Source: Yponomeuta sedellus (lineage: Eukaryota > Arthropoda > Insecta > Lepidoptera > Yponomeutidae). Taken from it: a stretch of DNA of 64,000 nucleotides. Positions 31,901 through 40,135 of the stretch are shown here, piece by piece. Every line of letters starts with the position of its first letter. Positions within the stretch are counted from its first letter, which is position 1. Location of the stretch: the NCBI GenBank assembly GCA_934045075.1, contig OW203722.1:13268796-13332795 (forward strand), in the 5' to 3' direction. A program made the position numbers and the translations under genes. The notes under the pieces are model-generated. The model did not search any database. It was not told where the DNA came from and saw only the letters and a program-made list of their open reading frames with translations.

Positions 31901-34337
31901 TGAACCTATTTAGAGGCTAAAAATTCCACCCATGCCGGGATTCAAACCCGCGACCTCTTGCTATCCGTGCCAGCGCTCTTTCCAACTGAGCTAATGGGCG
32001 ACTTACCGGCATCAGTGAAATTTCGAACCTCTTTACACTATTCTCTGTATTACGTACAGGCAGACCCAATTGAAATATAATTCAATATTTATTCTTTACT
32101 AGGACTCCATTATTTGAGACTAACTTTTGAAATACTGCAAAAATATTTCAATAATTTGATTTTGAGTAACAAATGTTGATAAAGCGAAAAAGATCTGTCA
32201 GGATCATGGCAAGTGGCAAACGCTGATTTCTGCGTACGCGATACGGGCGTGTGAATATGTTACCGTATGTTATGTTTTTTGTTAATTTGATTTTATTGAA
32301 ATCAAATAAATGAATATCATAAAATAAATGACTATGAATCATTCTAGGTTCTCCGTTGAGAAGATCCTGTAACCACGTTCTTTTTCCCAGATCTAACTAA
32401 CTAATCACCTTAGTTTGCCGTAATCAGATCTTATCAGAAAGTTCTGCTAAAGATCTCAATAATACAGATTAAATAAGGCGAAACTCGAATAGTTTCCTAC
32501 TATCCGTTGTGAAGATCTAGTGTCTGAGAAGGGTCTGATGATGGCACTAGAATTTGGGTACTTTGCTGTGCCATCTAAGAACTTGTCACCAAGTTTCAAC
32601 AAAGATCTCATAAATACTAATCGAATAAGTACAAACTCAAATGGTCTACTGCTATCCGTTGAGGAGATCCCATACACACCTTCCAGCGCTATCATCAGAC
32701 CATGCTCCCCAAGTTTGAACAAAGATCTCATCAATACCGATCAAATAAGACCCTAACTAAAAGATTTTACTGTAAAAAACCAATTAAAAATATTTACTGT
32801 CAGTTTTCGTTAAATACTCAGTAGAAACTGGTATTTATGGTTATTTACTTTCGAGCGGATAGTTACTAAGTAAGAATCTTTAACAATCTCTCAATAATTC
32901 ATGAAATAAGTCCATCACAAAAAAGTTATTTTCTTGAGATATACTTATTTCGTTATTTCGTCAAAAAAGAATGAAAGATATTGAATATAGTCCTGAGGCC
33001 AGCGGCGGATTTACAAATTTGCCGCTAGTAGGCTATTCAATTTTTACCGCCCCTACTGACCTTTGAAATTTAATACATTAGTTTAGTTCATAATCATATT
33101 AATTACATTTCTTCTGAAATTGCAACTTTATGATTTGTGTTCGGATTACGGACGTAATGTGTATACATATAACTATAAGTTTTTTTTTCCGTAAGATAAA
33201 ATAAAAATTGGGCTAAATTTGCCGCCCCTCTAAATATGCCGCCCTAGGCTCCAGCCTACTTAGCCTATTGGTAAATTCGCCACTGCCTGAGGCTCGTAAG
33301 TAAAAATGGATTTAACGGTAATGCAATCTATTTTAGCGAACGAAAACACCAATAAACGTATTTACCCACATAAATACCCATTTCGGGTATTTACCCGTTT
33401 TGGGTATTTACCCGGGAATATACCTTTCGGGTATATTCCCACGACCCAACTCTAACTCTATACGGTATTATTAATTCTTTAGTATTGTTATTGCCCATGA
33501 TTATATCGCACCGCAGTCTGTGACGCTCGTGGGGTAGCACATGGCACTGACTGAAAATCAGCGCTGAAGGCTTGTCCATCAGCATATTGCTGAGTCAGTT
33601 GCCATTTATAGCAGCAGTGACTCCAGTGACACGCCGTGACCTTTCGTTTTTCTTCGTTCTTTTTGTTTTTTGTGAATGTTATATATGTTTATAAATATGT
33701 TTTAAATTTTTACTGTGGCGTGTGCACTGTTTCTATAATAAATGTTTTTTCTTTTATTTCTATCACCCCTGGAACGTAACCTTGAGGTACAATGACGAGA
33801 TAGTCCTCACATTAAATTGAACCTTATCATACATATCACCTTGAGATTAAAACCAAAACCAGATTATTGGGAGACAAATAACATTTCCTTCCAATTGAAA
33901 AAATCATTCTACCCGTGCTTCGATCGATATCAACCCTTGTACATCCTTGTACACTGCTGGGGCACGGGTCTCTTCTTGCATCGCAGGAAGGTTAGGCCCC
34001 GTTACTACCCGTGCTTAATTGAGGGTTAACAATATGAGGATTAATGAACCAAAAATAAAAGAATTGGTTTGCAATATGCCCTCTATGTGCTATGTATAAC
34101 TCAATGATGATTTACGCATTAAGGCCAATCACGTATCTACTTACCATATTATTGTATTTTCAGGCCACCGAAGTTATCAACGATTTAGAAAAGAGGTCAA
34201 AGGCATTAGAAAACGAACGTGATAATCTTACAACCGATTCAGCCATGAAAAAGAGTGAGTTGTTGAGTTTGATACTACAAGTCCCTAAAGAAATACGCCG
34301 TGAAGTATCTGAAAATTTAAGAGACCTAGCTCTCTAA
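15979..34337 (+). CDS. MGA: MGA-like protein (MAX gene-associated protein homologue), four coding exons
   Basis: The joined exons (15979-19931, 20364-20484, 29433-29576, 34164-34337) give 1463 residues; every junction has GT/AG and the phases agree. Residues 409-444 hold a paired cysteine motif (C409, 414, 418, 420, 433, 438, 442, 444) with the NPACTLGCFC and CMFECTC wording typical of MGA. A second C/H cluster follows at 536-553. Conserved blocks begin at about 717 (ISWLEANYKHY), 908 (WFFIVIENDF) and 1272 (WIECQNIPNLGYLKGR). The C-terminus is a helix-loop-helix and zipper (leucines 1414, 1421, 1428). In vertebrates MGA is a nuclear scaffold of the PRC1.6 repressor complex and dimerises with MAX; that role is inferred here. 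No T-box is visible, and the frame is open for the 14 bases between the acceptor and the first ATG, so further N-terminal exons are possible. Confidence 0.85.
19932..20363 (+). other. MGA-like gene, intron 1
   Basis: A 432-bp intron. It contains a hairpin with 19-bp arms (20016-20034 and 20043-20061) and nothing else recognisable. Confidence 0.75.
20364..20484 (+). CDS. MGA: MGA-like gene, exon 2
   Basis: Forty codons plus the completing base of Gln1318 between a TTTTCCACAG acceptor and a GTGAGT donor. The peptide VLSRKVYIQKQINLQWKVID continues the conserved WIECQNIPNLGYL block at the end of the large exon. It supplies the RKVYIxKxxNLQW wording typical of MGA homologues just before the helix-loop-helix. 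Confidence 0.85.
20983..21172 (+). pseudogene. RNase H fragment of a non-LTR retrotransposon
   Basis: Within MGA intron 2 the frame reads DSKSALQHINGCVSGRNGLS and, after one stop, SIQWIPSHMGSNVARS. SDSKSAL and WIPSHxG are the hallmark words of RNase H domains of arthropod LINEs such as the I, R1 and Loner clades. No reverse transcriptase remains beside it. It is a small decayed remnant. Confidence 0.7.
21270..21425 (+). repeat. Dispersed repeat pair, copy 2
   Basis: Partner of 11200-11352 in the same orientation, with the same block order (CATTCCACTCTATCGA, ATGTATGCATTT, ATCAACGTCAC) and small indels. Present in an MGA intron and in the upstream intergenic region, so it is dispersed. Confidence 0.7.
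21569..21744. mobile_element. Small inverted-repeat element (MITE-like)
   Basis: A 176-bp segment ending in 21-bp inverted repeats, GTGTTAACTAGCGCCACCAA at the left and its complement at the right with one mismatch. The TAGCGCCAC/GTGGCGCTA wording recalls the GATGGCGCT-type ends seen around the nearby Jockey insertion. No clear target duplication was found. Confidence 0.6.
22383..25053 (-). CDS. Jockey ORF2: endonuclease and reverse transcriptase
   Basis: This protein nicks the target DNA and copies the element RNA at that site. The APE-type endonuclease shows ATWNINGLANN, LSETHL, GGDWNAKHTHWGS and SDHSPV, which carry its catalytic Asn, Glu, Asp/Asn and Asp-His. The reverse transcriptase shows APGYD, YRPISLLPTMSKLFEK, HQFGFR, AVFLDVQQAFDRVWH, GVPQGSVLGP and the YADD catalytic box. 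No RNase H follows, as usual for Jockey. All motifs are intact. The first in-frame ATG lies after the essential ATWNING motif, so translation must start at a non-ATG codon or by reinitiation near the ORF1 stop at 25060-25062; the frame is open back to about 25075. Confidence 0.93.
25060..26544 (-). CDS. Jockey ORF1: nucleic-acid-binding Gag-like protein
   Basis: About 494 residues. An N-terminal Ser/Asn/Pro-rich region is followed by an RRM-like central domain (around YRIVIKNLHHTTPKEVIIES). Three zinc knuckles then run CKRCQQYGHTKNNC, CVKCAGSHNTTVC and CALCLENHPANYKGC. Such proteins coat the element RNA. The open frame runs upstream of the GTG at 26544 to a stop near 26590 but contains no ATG until about codon 52 (FMRARH). 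Either initiation is non-canonical or the original ATG has mutated; ATA in the AACATAAAT context near 26572 is a candidate. Confidence 0.9.
   Translation of the reverse strand: MADQASESENVTGKASPNRQSLSNLTPNTDPLSNNGPSKKLTQQVFHPGLFMRARHQSINDLSNEQLERIEDYTEQQTSSLVKPTINASTPGQVFFPKNKELSKNNWQRVPEPRKRIRSPTAQNPLPKLQKPTPNVATTEQPILATSNRYDILDIDSEYAPQSDIGQTAASQKTPKQSKPPPIILYGVEDLKQLSELIEQVVSKDSYRYKVISKTQLRVTCKSVEDYKILIDHIRQKGIIGHTFTRKDDRAYRIVIKNLHHTTPKEVIIESIESTGNRVRGEIVYALRRDTKQPLDTFFVNLEPSINNKEVKKLEYIYNQRVSIEDPKKKTTIAQCKRCQQYGHTKNNCMRPFRCVKCAGSHNTTVCTKDKNTLPTCALCLENHPANYKGCQVYKEISARKSKSRTYTQETTKNHLNEHNNNQKIQQLDIPPEISDRPRLYSDILKQPVVSEEIQPSNKIELVLIKQSEKIDILVQQISNLVTLITTLISKIHP
29081..29134. repeat. Perfect 25-bp-arm palindrome
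   Basis: Arms 29081-29105 and 29110-29134 are exact complements (GTCAAAGATATCGTTAAACG at the start) with a 4-nt centre. It abuts a SINE tail and lies in MGA intron 2. Confidence 0.85.
29135..29305 (+). repeat. SINE tail, family B, 5'-truncated
   Basis: It matches the 3' body of the SINE at 61432-61806, sharing GGCCGAC, AAGCTGTCAGGATGGT, GTCC, CTTCACC, GGACGCTGT and the ending CATCTCATTAA, in the same order. The tRNA-like head is absent, as expected for a 5'-truncated retroposed copy. Confidence 0.7.
29433..29576 (+). CDS. MGA: MGA-like gene, exon 3 (first helix region)
   Basis: Forty-eight codons in phase 0 between TTCTTCTTCAG and GTGAGA. The peptide runs from VLTTRGLINKHNM to DALMIINK and corresponds to helix 1, loop and the start of helix 2 of the MGA helix-loop-helix. 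The stretch where the DNA-contacting basic residues should lie (GLINKHNMVAMKDV) lacks the arginine cluster of canonical basic regions. Confidence 0.8.
29601..29875. mobile_element. Inverted-repeat element just after MGA exon 3
   Basis: The left end ATTAAAATGTGAAAATTACT at 29601 has an imperfect inverted partner ending at 29875, with about 36 bp matching at roughly 90%. An inner imperfect palindrome (AGGCTCACAAGTG with CACTTATGAGCCT) lies near 29676. The element begins 24 bp after the exon 3 donor. The 13-bp word CAATTTCATTAGG occurs directly before it (29588-29600) and again at 29917-29929. Confidence 0.6.
30008..30056. repeat. Nested hairpin
   Basis: Outer arms TTTTACACAGAG and its complement enclose an inner pair TAACAGG and CCTGTTA. 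Lies in MGA intron 3. No further role can be read. Confidence 0.65.
31905..32053 (-). repeat. tRNA-headed SINE (family A, copy 2) at the centre of the giant inverted repeat
   Basis: Read on the minus strand it has a leader, then GCCCATTAGCTCAGTTGGAA (A-box), an anticodon-like arm, GGTCGCGGGTTTGAATCCCG (B-box), CATGGGT closing the acceptor stem, and the tail GGAATTTTTAGCCTCTAAAT. Acceptor and T arms pair well, so a pseudo-tRNA fold is possible. The leader and tail identify it as a SINE. Confidence 0.75.
33000..33285. mobile_element. hAT-type MITE inserted in the right arm of the giant inverted repeat
   Basis: A 286-bp insertion present only in the right arm. Its ends are CAGCGGCGGATTTACAAAT and the inverse of CAGTGGCGAATTTACCAAT (16 of 19 identical). 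It is flanked by the 8-bp duplication CCTGAGGC (32992-32999 and 33286-33293). CAG-GGCG ends with 8-bp duplications are diagnostic of hAT elements. The empty site is visible in the left arm near 30860. Confidence 0.9.
33928..33998 (-). repeat. 5S-headed SINE family, strongly 5'-truncated copy
   Basis: Only the 3' terminal part of the family remains, read on the minus strand (GGCCTAACCTTCCTGCGATG to the end GGGTTGATATC). It is located 166 bp before the last MGA exon. Confidence 0.75.
34164..34337 (+). CDS. MGA: MGA-like gene, terminal exon (second helix and zipper)
   Basis: The exon begins after TGTATTTTCAG and encodes 57 residues and a TAA. ATEVINDLEKRSKALENERD continues helix 2 into a leucine zipper with three leucines at seven-residue spacing, followed by a short helical tail ending LRDLAL. 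The zipper is the expected dimerisation surface for MAX. Confidence 0.85.
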   Translation, partial: ATEVINDLEKRSKALENERDNLTTDSAMKKSELLSLILQVPKEIRREVSENLRDLAL

Positions 34338-34371
34338 ACTGACTTTGTGATTTGGCACAGAATTTTATGTA

Positions 34372-34377
34372 AATAAA
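34372..34377 (+). terminator. Polyadenylation signal of the MGA-like gene
   Basis: AATAAA 35 bp after the stop codon, followed by a TTTTCTGTGTTT tract suitable as a downstream element. This gives a very short 3' UTR. A piggyBac-like element begins 32 bp further on. Confidence 0.6.
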
Positions 34378-34408
34378 ACATTTTCTGTGTTTACTGATTA
34401 GCCCTTAA

Positions 34409-35569
34409 CCCTTAATCGGCCATAGGACAATTATTTCCCACCACAAATGTGACCACTTACCAATTTTTTATTATTTTTCTATTGGTGGCAAACTTAAATA
34501 AATTGAACGCATCTTTAGATCGATACTTTTCTTATGTATTTTATGGCAACACTTATTCCTAAACGTCATCGCTGCATGTCAATCGGTATTCAAAAACAAC
34601 CGTTAATTTTTCACGTACATTTGCTCCCCGAATTTGAGTCTATTTTTGGTACTACATCAAGAAAAAATCCTGTAAGTATTTAATGGTTTTTGGTTGTTTT
34701 TGCTAGATATGTGTTGGTTTGTATGGTAATGAAAACAATGTGTGTAAGTTGTTGCATTACTATTTTTTTCTCATTCAAAAAAAGTGGGAAACTATTTCCC
34801 TGTGGCCGTTTATGAAAATATTTAAGTGGGAATATATTTCCCTATAACTGTTTAGGACAACTAATAAATATTAATATATAAAAAAAGTTTGTCTGTTTTT
34901 TCTATATTACAGTCAATGGTGCCACCTAAAAAGAAGAAAAAAGTTGAGGATAAGTAGTTAAAAACAATTGTTGACAATTTGTCGGACCTGTCACAGTTAA
35001 TACTCCAGAAAACACCAATCAATATCTCTTAAAAATAAAAAAGGGTGAAAATTTCGGCGTACCAAACGAGATACGCCTCAGGAATGTAGGTCTGCCTATT
35101 AAATGCCTATTATATGCCCTATAATATGCCTATTAAAGAGAGCACATACAAAAGGTGTTGCATTTGTAGTTCGAAACAAACACGGACAAACATCAAATGC
35201 GCTGGCACGGATAACCAGAGGTCGCGGGTTCAAATCCCGGCATGGGTGGAATTTTTAGCCTCTAAATAGGGTGCTTAAGATTTACCTCCGGACTTTTAAT
35301 TTTATTCACTAAAAATAAATCAACGAGTGAAACAGAAGGCAATTGCTAGTCAAGTGGGAATTTATTTCCCACATATATGTTACTGGATATAGGAAAATTA
35401 TTTCCCACAAAAAAAACCCTTAACGCTTATAGGGAAATTATTTCCCATCGTAAAAAAAAACCACTTCCCAACATTCAATAATTTTGATTTTGTGTTTTTA
35501 TTTAATTTTATGAAAACAATATTCTAATATAAAACAATTTACTTGATTGGAGCCATGGCCGATTAAGGG
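34409..35569. mobile_element. Non-autonomous piggyBac-like element with TTAA duplications
   Basis: An 1161-bp element whose ends are CCCTTAATCGGCCATAGG and, inverted at the right, CCCTTAATCGGCCATGG. TTAA occurs directly outside both ends (34405-34408 and 35570-35573). Six palindromic words of the type GGGAAATTATTTCCCAC cluster under the two ends. Inside, KKKKKVEDK-type and KRCCICSSKQTRTNIKCA peptides resemble scraps of a transposase, the latter like the cysteine-rich C-terminal domain. It is an internally deleted derivative carrying a SINE fragment. Confidence 0.8.
35199..35270 (+). repeat. tRNA-like SINE fragment (family A, copy 3) inside the piggyBac-like element
   Basis: It starts in the D-arm/anticodon region (GCGCTGGCACGGATAACCAG), keeps the B-box GGTCGCGGGTTCAAATCCCG and ends with the family tail TTTTTAGCCTCTAAATAGG. 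The 5' half is missing, fitting truncation during retroposition. Confidence 0.75.
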
Positions 35570-36025
35570 TTAAAGCGGTAGGCTTGATTGGAGCTGTTAA
35601 CAAAAATTGCATAAACTAAGTAATTATTTAGGAAAGAAAAAGGAAAGATTTATTTATCGCATTTTAAGAGACTGCTGCTTCAGAAAGTTTCTATTAAAGT
35701 TTGAAATGAAACGAATTAAGTATACTTATTACTTTATTTAACTAAAATTATTACAAGTCTGTACATAAGGAACTTTCTGTAACAACTGTTTATAATATAA
35801 CCCCCATTGTAAGCGGTAAGTTTTGATTACGTTCCGTTTTTGTTGACTGTTGAAATCTGTGATATTGTTTTAAAGAATTTCTAAACTAAGTAATATTCGC
35901 ATATATTAGTTTCTCTTAGAAGTCTGAGTAATTGTATGTCTAGTTATATCAAATCTGCTCTTAGGTAGACTTGCACTACCTTCTTAAACGTCCTTTAGTA
36001 GCATTTAAATAACAAAATTCAATTT

Positions 36026-36249
36026 GACGGCCTCGGTGGCGCAGCGGTTTGACTGTAAAACCGAAGGCCTCGGGTTCGATCCCCGGCCGGGTCAAACTAG
36101 GAAACGAACTTTTCTAGTTGGATGTTATCTATGTATTTATTGTATTAAATCTATCGTTGAGTTAGCAGCTATTACACAAGTCATTTAGTTGTACTTAGTA
36201 TAGGGCTAACGAGATCTGTGTAATATGTTCATGATTAAAAAATAAAATT
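36026..36249 (+). repeat. tRNA-headed SINE (family C), full length
   Basis: The head GGTGGCGCAGCGGTTTGACT (A-box) and GGCCTCGGGTTCGATCCCCG (B-box) forms a tRNA-like module. It is followed by GGTCAAACTAGGAAACGAAC and an AT-rich body ending in an A-rich tail (AAAAAATAAAATTA). The head could recruit RNA polymerase III. The extended body and tail show that it is a SINE and not a tRNA gene. Confidence 0.8.
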
Positions 36250-36679
36250 AAGATTTTCCGCTTAAACTTTAATTGGCGGCTTAAGTAACATTTAAGAAGT
36301 AAGTATAGAGCAAGTCGACCTTAGTCCATAAGTCCTAAATAAGTATGCCAGACATGCTTACTGTAAAAAGCTATGTCGAGTATGACCTCACAATAAATCG
36401 TTTTAAGTACATACATATTCTTAGTTATTTTACTGCTTAATTTGTAATGGGCATTGTCCTAAATGATATGTCCACTTTTTATTATTTTTTTTCGAGAATA
36501 AGTAATTTTGGAAGCCTCGTCAGACAGGGGGTATTTTCAAGTTGCGACGTCCTTGCCTGGTTACCATAGCACTGCACATATCAGCTACTTATGCTACTAC
36601 TACTACTTCTTAAGCTACTTTGCAGTGCCCTTACAGGGCTCATGTTGCGCACTATTATACCTATATGTTAAGACCTATT

Positions 36680-37359
36680 CTGCCGTCGTACGGAGAAGGC
36701 GTAACTCAAGATTTTGACAAAATTTAGTTAAGTACAGATTTGGAATCAGCAAAGAAAAATCTATCTTTTGGTCAATGTAATCAGGTCTATCTCTTTCTCT
36801 AGGCGAAAATAGCAGGGCGTCCTCCAACCAAAATCGCTTGAATTTTAAAATGAAAAGCCGCAATTTGATTGTTACGGCTTTTCACATAATAAATAAAGTT
36901 TAACTAGTATGAAAAGCCGTAATTGAATCTAAGGAATTTTTAAATAACAACTAACCTTAATATATTGTTTTGGTATGTTAAAGTGAAAAGCCGTAATTTC
37001 CAAGTTGCGGCTTTTCATGTTAATATTTGTACGGGTGCATGCAGAAAGTTCGCCCTCCGAATCTATCAGTTGCGCCCTAGAGGTCTATTATTAGAATTAG
37101 GGCTTTCCTGCTTAACATTATATCACGTAATATTTTTGTTTACTAAAGTGAAAGGGAAATTTGCAAATTGTGAAAAAGGCTAGTCTATACGAAAACAAAA
37201 CAAAGACCATAAAAATTAAGCATATTTTTCTATAAATTTTAAAACTACTATCATCGGCTTAAATTAAATATTAATGTTCGAGACTTCACTTCAAATAAAA
37301 CGTTAATTTACTCGAAACCAGTTTCAACTGAGTTACGGCCTTTCTCCGTACGACGGCAG
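36680..37359. mobile_element. 680-bp inverted-repeat DNA element with internal hairpins
   Basis: The ends are CTGCCGTCGTACGGAGAA plus GGC-GTAACTCA, inverted at the right with two single-base insertions. TATT lies outside both ends (36676-36679 and 37360-37363). The 13-mer TGAAAAGCCGYAA occurs five times inside, twice as complete hairpins (36851-36884 and 36983-37017). No transposase is present; superfamily unassigned. Confidence 0.75.
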
Positions 37360-37363
37360 TATT

Positions 37364-38017
37364 ATGTACCACATGAAGCAATAAACTAACTTGAACTTGA
37401 ACTAGCACACTAGTTTGTAACCAGGTCAAGTGTGTGGAAGTTATAGTTTAACAACAACTTTTTAAAGATTATTGTACCTATTTAGGTAGAAAATATTTGG
37501 ATTTGGGCTGTTTTAAATAATATATTTTCAATGCGAAAAGAAAATAACCATAGTCCACGACACCGAAAGCATGTCATGCACGAAAGGGGTCCGGACCCGT
37601 GCTGCACCTAAGTTCTCCCTCCACCTGGGTGAAGCACGTTATTGATGACGTTACCTGATGACGTTATTGTCCCTCAGTACAGTCAAGTAAATAAAAAAAT
37701 ACATAATTTAACAAATATTTAATCAATAGGCACTTACTATTTATTTTAAAATGCATTTTTTCCAAAAATGGCCCATGGAAATTTCGTTATGAACTAATTG
37801 CATTTGCGAATAGTACATCCTCAACTGAGATCCGGACGTTTCCACTTGCTTCTACTCGGTTCTCCTACTGGTAGGAGCACGAAATTACTAATCCCACTCC
37901 TACGCGCTGTCAGTTTCTAGTGATACCTTGACTCTAAGCACTTGAGCATGATTAAACCTAAAAAACTGAGCAAACGTAAAATATATATTACTAAGATACA
38001 TCAAATCAGTGAGTATT
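37364..38017. other. Intergenic AT-rich stretch
   Basis: No gene or repeat recognised. GACGTTATT words near 37650 form a short imperfect direct repeat. Confidence 0.35.
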
Positions 38018-38385
38018 CGATATCAACCCTTGTATGTCCCCACTGATGGGGCACGGGTCTCTTCCTGCATCGGAGGAAGGTTAGGCCATCGGGGGCCAAG
38101 TTCGGGTCGGTGGAGGATTGTAAGACAGTGGCGGGCTTTACTGTCAGAAGTTATCAAGCCGCCTATAAGGCCTCTGACTTGGCTTAACGACTACCATTAC
38201 ATGGCAGCCGGCACCAACGGCTTAGCGTGCCTTGCGAAGCACGGAAGCGCTCGGAAAAAATGGCCACTAGCGGTAGTCACGGGACGGTCACCACCCATCC
38301 TGCACCTGACCGCGCCTATTGCTGCTTCACTCAAGTGATTGATTCCAATCACTCGGTTCGGCTTGGGCAAGAGCGCTTCGGAGTA
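38018..38385 (-). repeat. 5S-headed SINE, near full-length copy
   Basis: In minus-strand sense it shows CAATCACTTGAGTGAAGCAG, then GGCGCGGTCAGGTGCAGGAT and GGGTGGTGACCG. These align in order with the 3' half of 5S rRNA, including the C-box. The family body and the end CAGTGGGGACATACAAGGGT follow. A clean copy, 93% or more similar by eye to the copy at 9311-9690 over the body. Confidence 0.8.
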
Positions 38386-39577
38386 TTTTTTTTTTTTCTT
38401 TTCAGTATTTTTTTTAACTAAAGCATTATATTAATTGACCACCTTTAAAATTAAGTATCATAATATCGATATTTAGGACAATGCTCATTCTTCCTAGCCA
38501 AGTCTCTGTTCCCAACAGATAGGGTTTTTTTACTAGACGCACAGAGGGGTCGAAACAAAAAAAACCATAACAAATGCGAGCCATTTTTCGCCACCAGCAC
38601 CAGATAGTAAACTTAAAAATGAAACATTTATACGGAAATATTTTATTTATTATAAACTGTAGGTACATAATTATCCATTCTATAACATTATACTTACATT
38701 TGCATTCCTAACATATATACACCAAGAACTAAAACGATATTGCTTACCTTTTCTTTATTTTAAACAATGTATACTCATCGGGATAAATTAAAAGCTTTAG
38801 CAGCCACTCTTGGGAATTGCTCGTAGTACCAAATACATCTACGTAAATTAGAAGCAATATCAATTTATTATATTATTATTGTACAACATCTTTTCTAGGA
38901 ACTATTCACTATGATATTTTTTGATAACCGCATTCAATAAAATATTGCGCCATTGATTAAACATTACTATATTTTTTATTCTGCTTACGATTATGCACGT
39001 AATAATTAATCAAAGTAAGCAGATAACATTATCAGAAAATTAAAACAGTTTGTTTATGATAGGTCACTTGCTAAAGTTTATTAAGTAATGATGAGTAAAG
39101 GTAAATGTAGCGCATATTTCGGGCACGTAACAGGTTTGGATCGTGCCAGATAATAACTGATATAGAATGAAAGTCTGCGTAAAAACAACTGAAGTTAACT
39201 TGTCCAATACATTGTAGTGGGACCTAAGGACATTGCAGCAACATAGCTAGAGGCTTGGTTGGTATCTACAACTCATGACAATGTACAATAATAAAGCCCT
39301 TTTAATACTTTTTAAAAGTGCCATCATTTACGCCACTAATTTATAGTTGAAAGAAATTGTTTCCATTCAGATACCTTAATTATTATTAGAGTTATTTCAA
39401 CGTGAGAATATTGTACAGTTATATTCAGCACCAAACCTTGTGTAACAGTGATAAAATTTATAAGGTCCCAAGCTAGATTAGGGTGACCATGAATCACATG
39501 CTGGACGTGGCGCCGCCGATGACATTTACTTAGTAAGCTCTAGAGCAAAAATCAAAAAATAAAAGTGTGTCACATGC
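38386..39577. other. Intergenic AT-rich stretch
   Basis: No gene recognised. Homopolymer T runs follow the SINE at 38386-38415. Between 38700 and 39500 I see only AT-rich sequence. Confidence 0.35.
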
Positions 39578-39800
39578 TTGTCGTTAAGCCGTTGGTGCCG
39601 GCTGTCATGTAATGGCAGTCGTTAAGCCATGTCAGAGGCCTTGTGGGCGGCTTGATAACTTCTGGCAGTAAGGCCCGCCACTGTCTTACAATCCTCCACC
39701 AACCCGGACTTAGCCCCCGTAGTGGAGTATGGGCTAACCTTCCTGCGTTGCGGGAAGAGACCCGTGCCCCAGCAGTGGGGAAATACAAGGGTTGATAACA
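39578..39800 (+). repeat. 5S-headed SINE family, 5'-truncated copy
   Basis: It begins inside the family body at GTCGTTAAGCCGTTGGTGCC and runs to CAGTGGGGAAATACAAGGGT. The 5S-like head is absent while the 3' end is complete. Confidence 0.8.
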
Positions 39801-40045
39801 TGCTTGCTACTGTGAGTTGAGGTACCAACCAAGCCTCTATCTAGGTGGGCATAAGGACCTTAGGTAAATTGCAGTGGCCCCACCTTGGGATACCCTGTGC
39901 TATAACACCAATTGCCATAGCAACTGGTCAGAAACGGGACGTTATGTGCATAAGACCTTACGAATAACGTTAGCTGTTGCAATTTTTAAATACAGGAACC
40001 AGCTAGGGGAGTACAACGTTACGATAAAAGTTTTATCTGATTATC

Positions 40046-40110
40046 GGTCTCGGGTTCGATCCCCGGCCGGGTCAAACTAGGAAACGAACTTTTCTAGTTT
40101 GTCTCGGATG
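40046..40110 (+). repeat. tRNA-like SINE fragment (family C), 5'-truncated
   Basis: It starts at the B-box (CTCGGGTTCGATCCCCGG) and continues GTCAAACTAGGAAACGAACT as in the copy at 36026. A short inverted repeat (CTAGTTTGTCTCGG with CCGAGACAAACTAG) follows at about 40096-40135. Confidence 0.7.
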
Positions 40111-40135
40111 TTATCCAAGACCCGAGACAAACTAG

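Larger units (their letters stand above)
30698..33462. repeat. Giant inverted repeat (about 1.1-kb arms), foldback-type element
   Basis: The left arm (about 30698-31786) and right arm (about 32067-33462) are inverted copies of very high identity. Both carry the same open frame starting MIHSHLFYDIHLFDFNKIKL, at 31510-31704 (+) and 32148-32342 (-). Within each arm a diverged unit of about 120-130 bp recurs, marked by GAGATCTTTG...GAAACTTGG and CGGATAG words. The outer ends are rich in GGGTAAATACCCG-like words. No transposase is present; the structure fits a Foldback-like element or a recent inverted duplication. Confidence 0.85.
29577..34163 (+). other. MGA-like gene, intron 3
   Basis: A 4.6-kb intron containing the MITE-like element after exon 3, the giant inverted repeat with its nested SINE and hAT-type element, and a truncated 5S-headed SINE. 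From 33464 to 33927 nothing was recognised. Confidence 0.7.

Noticed and set aside
31905..32053. Functional tRNA gene
   Set aside because: The fold is partly cloverleaf-like, but the same leader and tail occur in two other broken copies, so it is a SINE.
36026..36100. Functional tRNA gene
   Set aside because: A- and B-box are good, but the module continues into a SINE body with an A-rich tail and has a truncated relative at 40046. A pairing acceptor stem with a standard anticodon loop was not evident.
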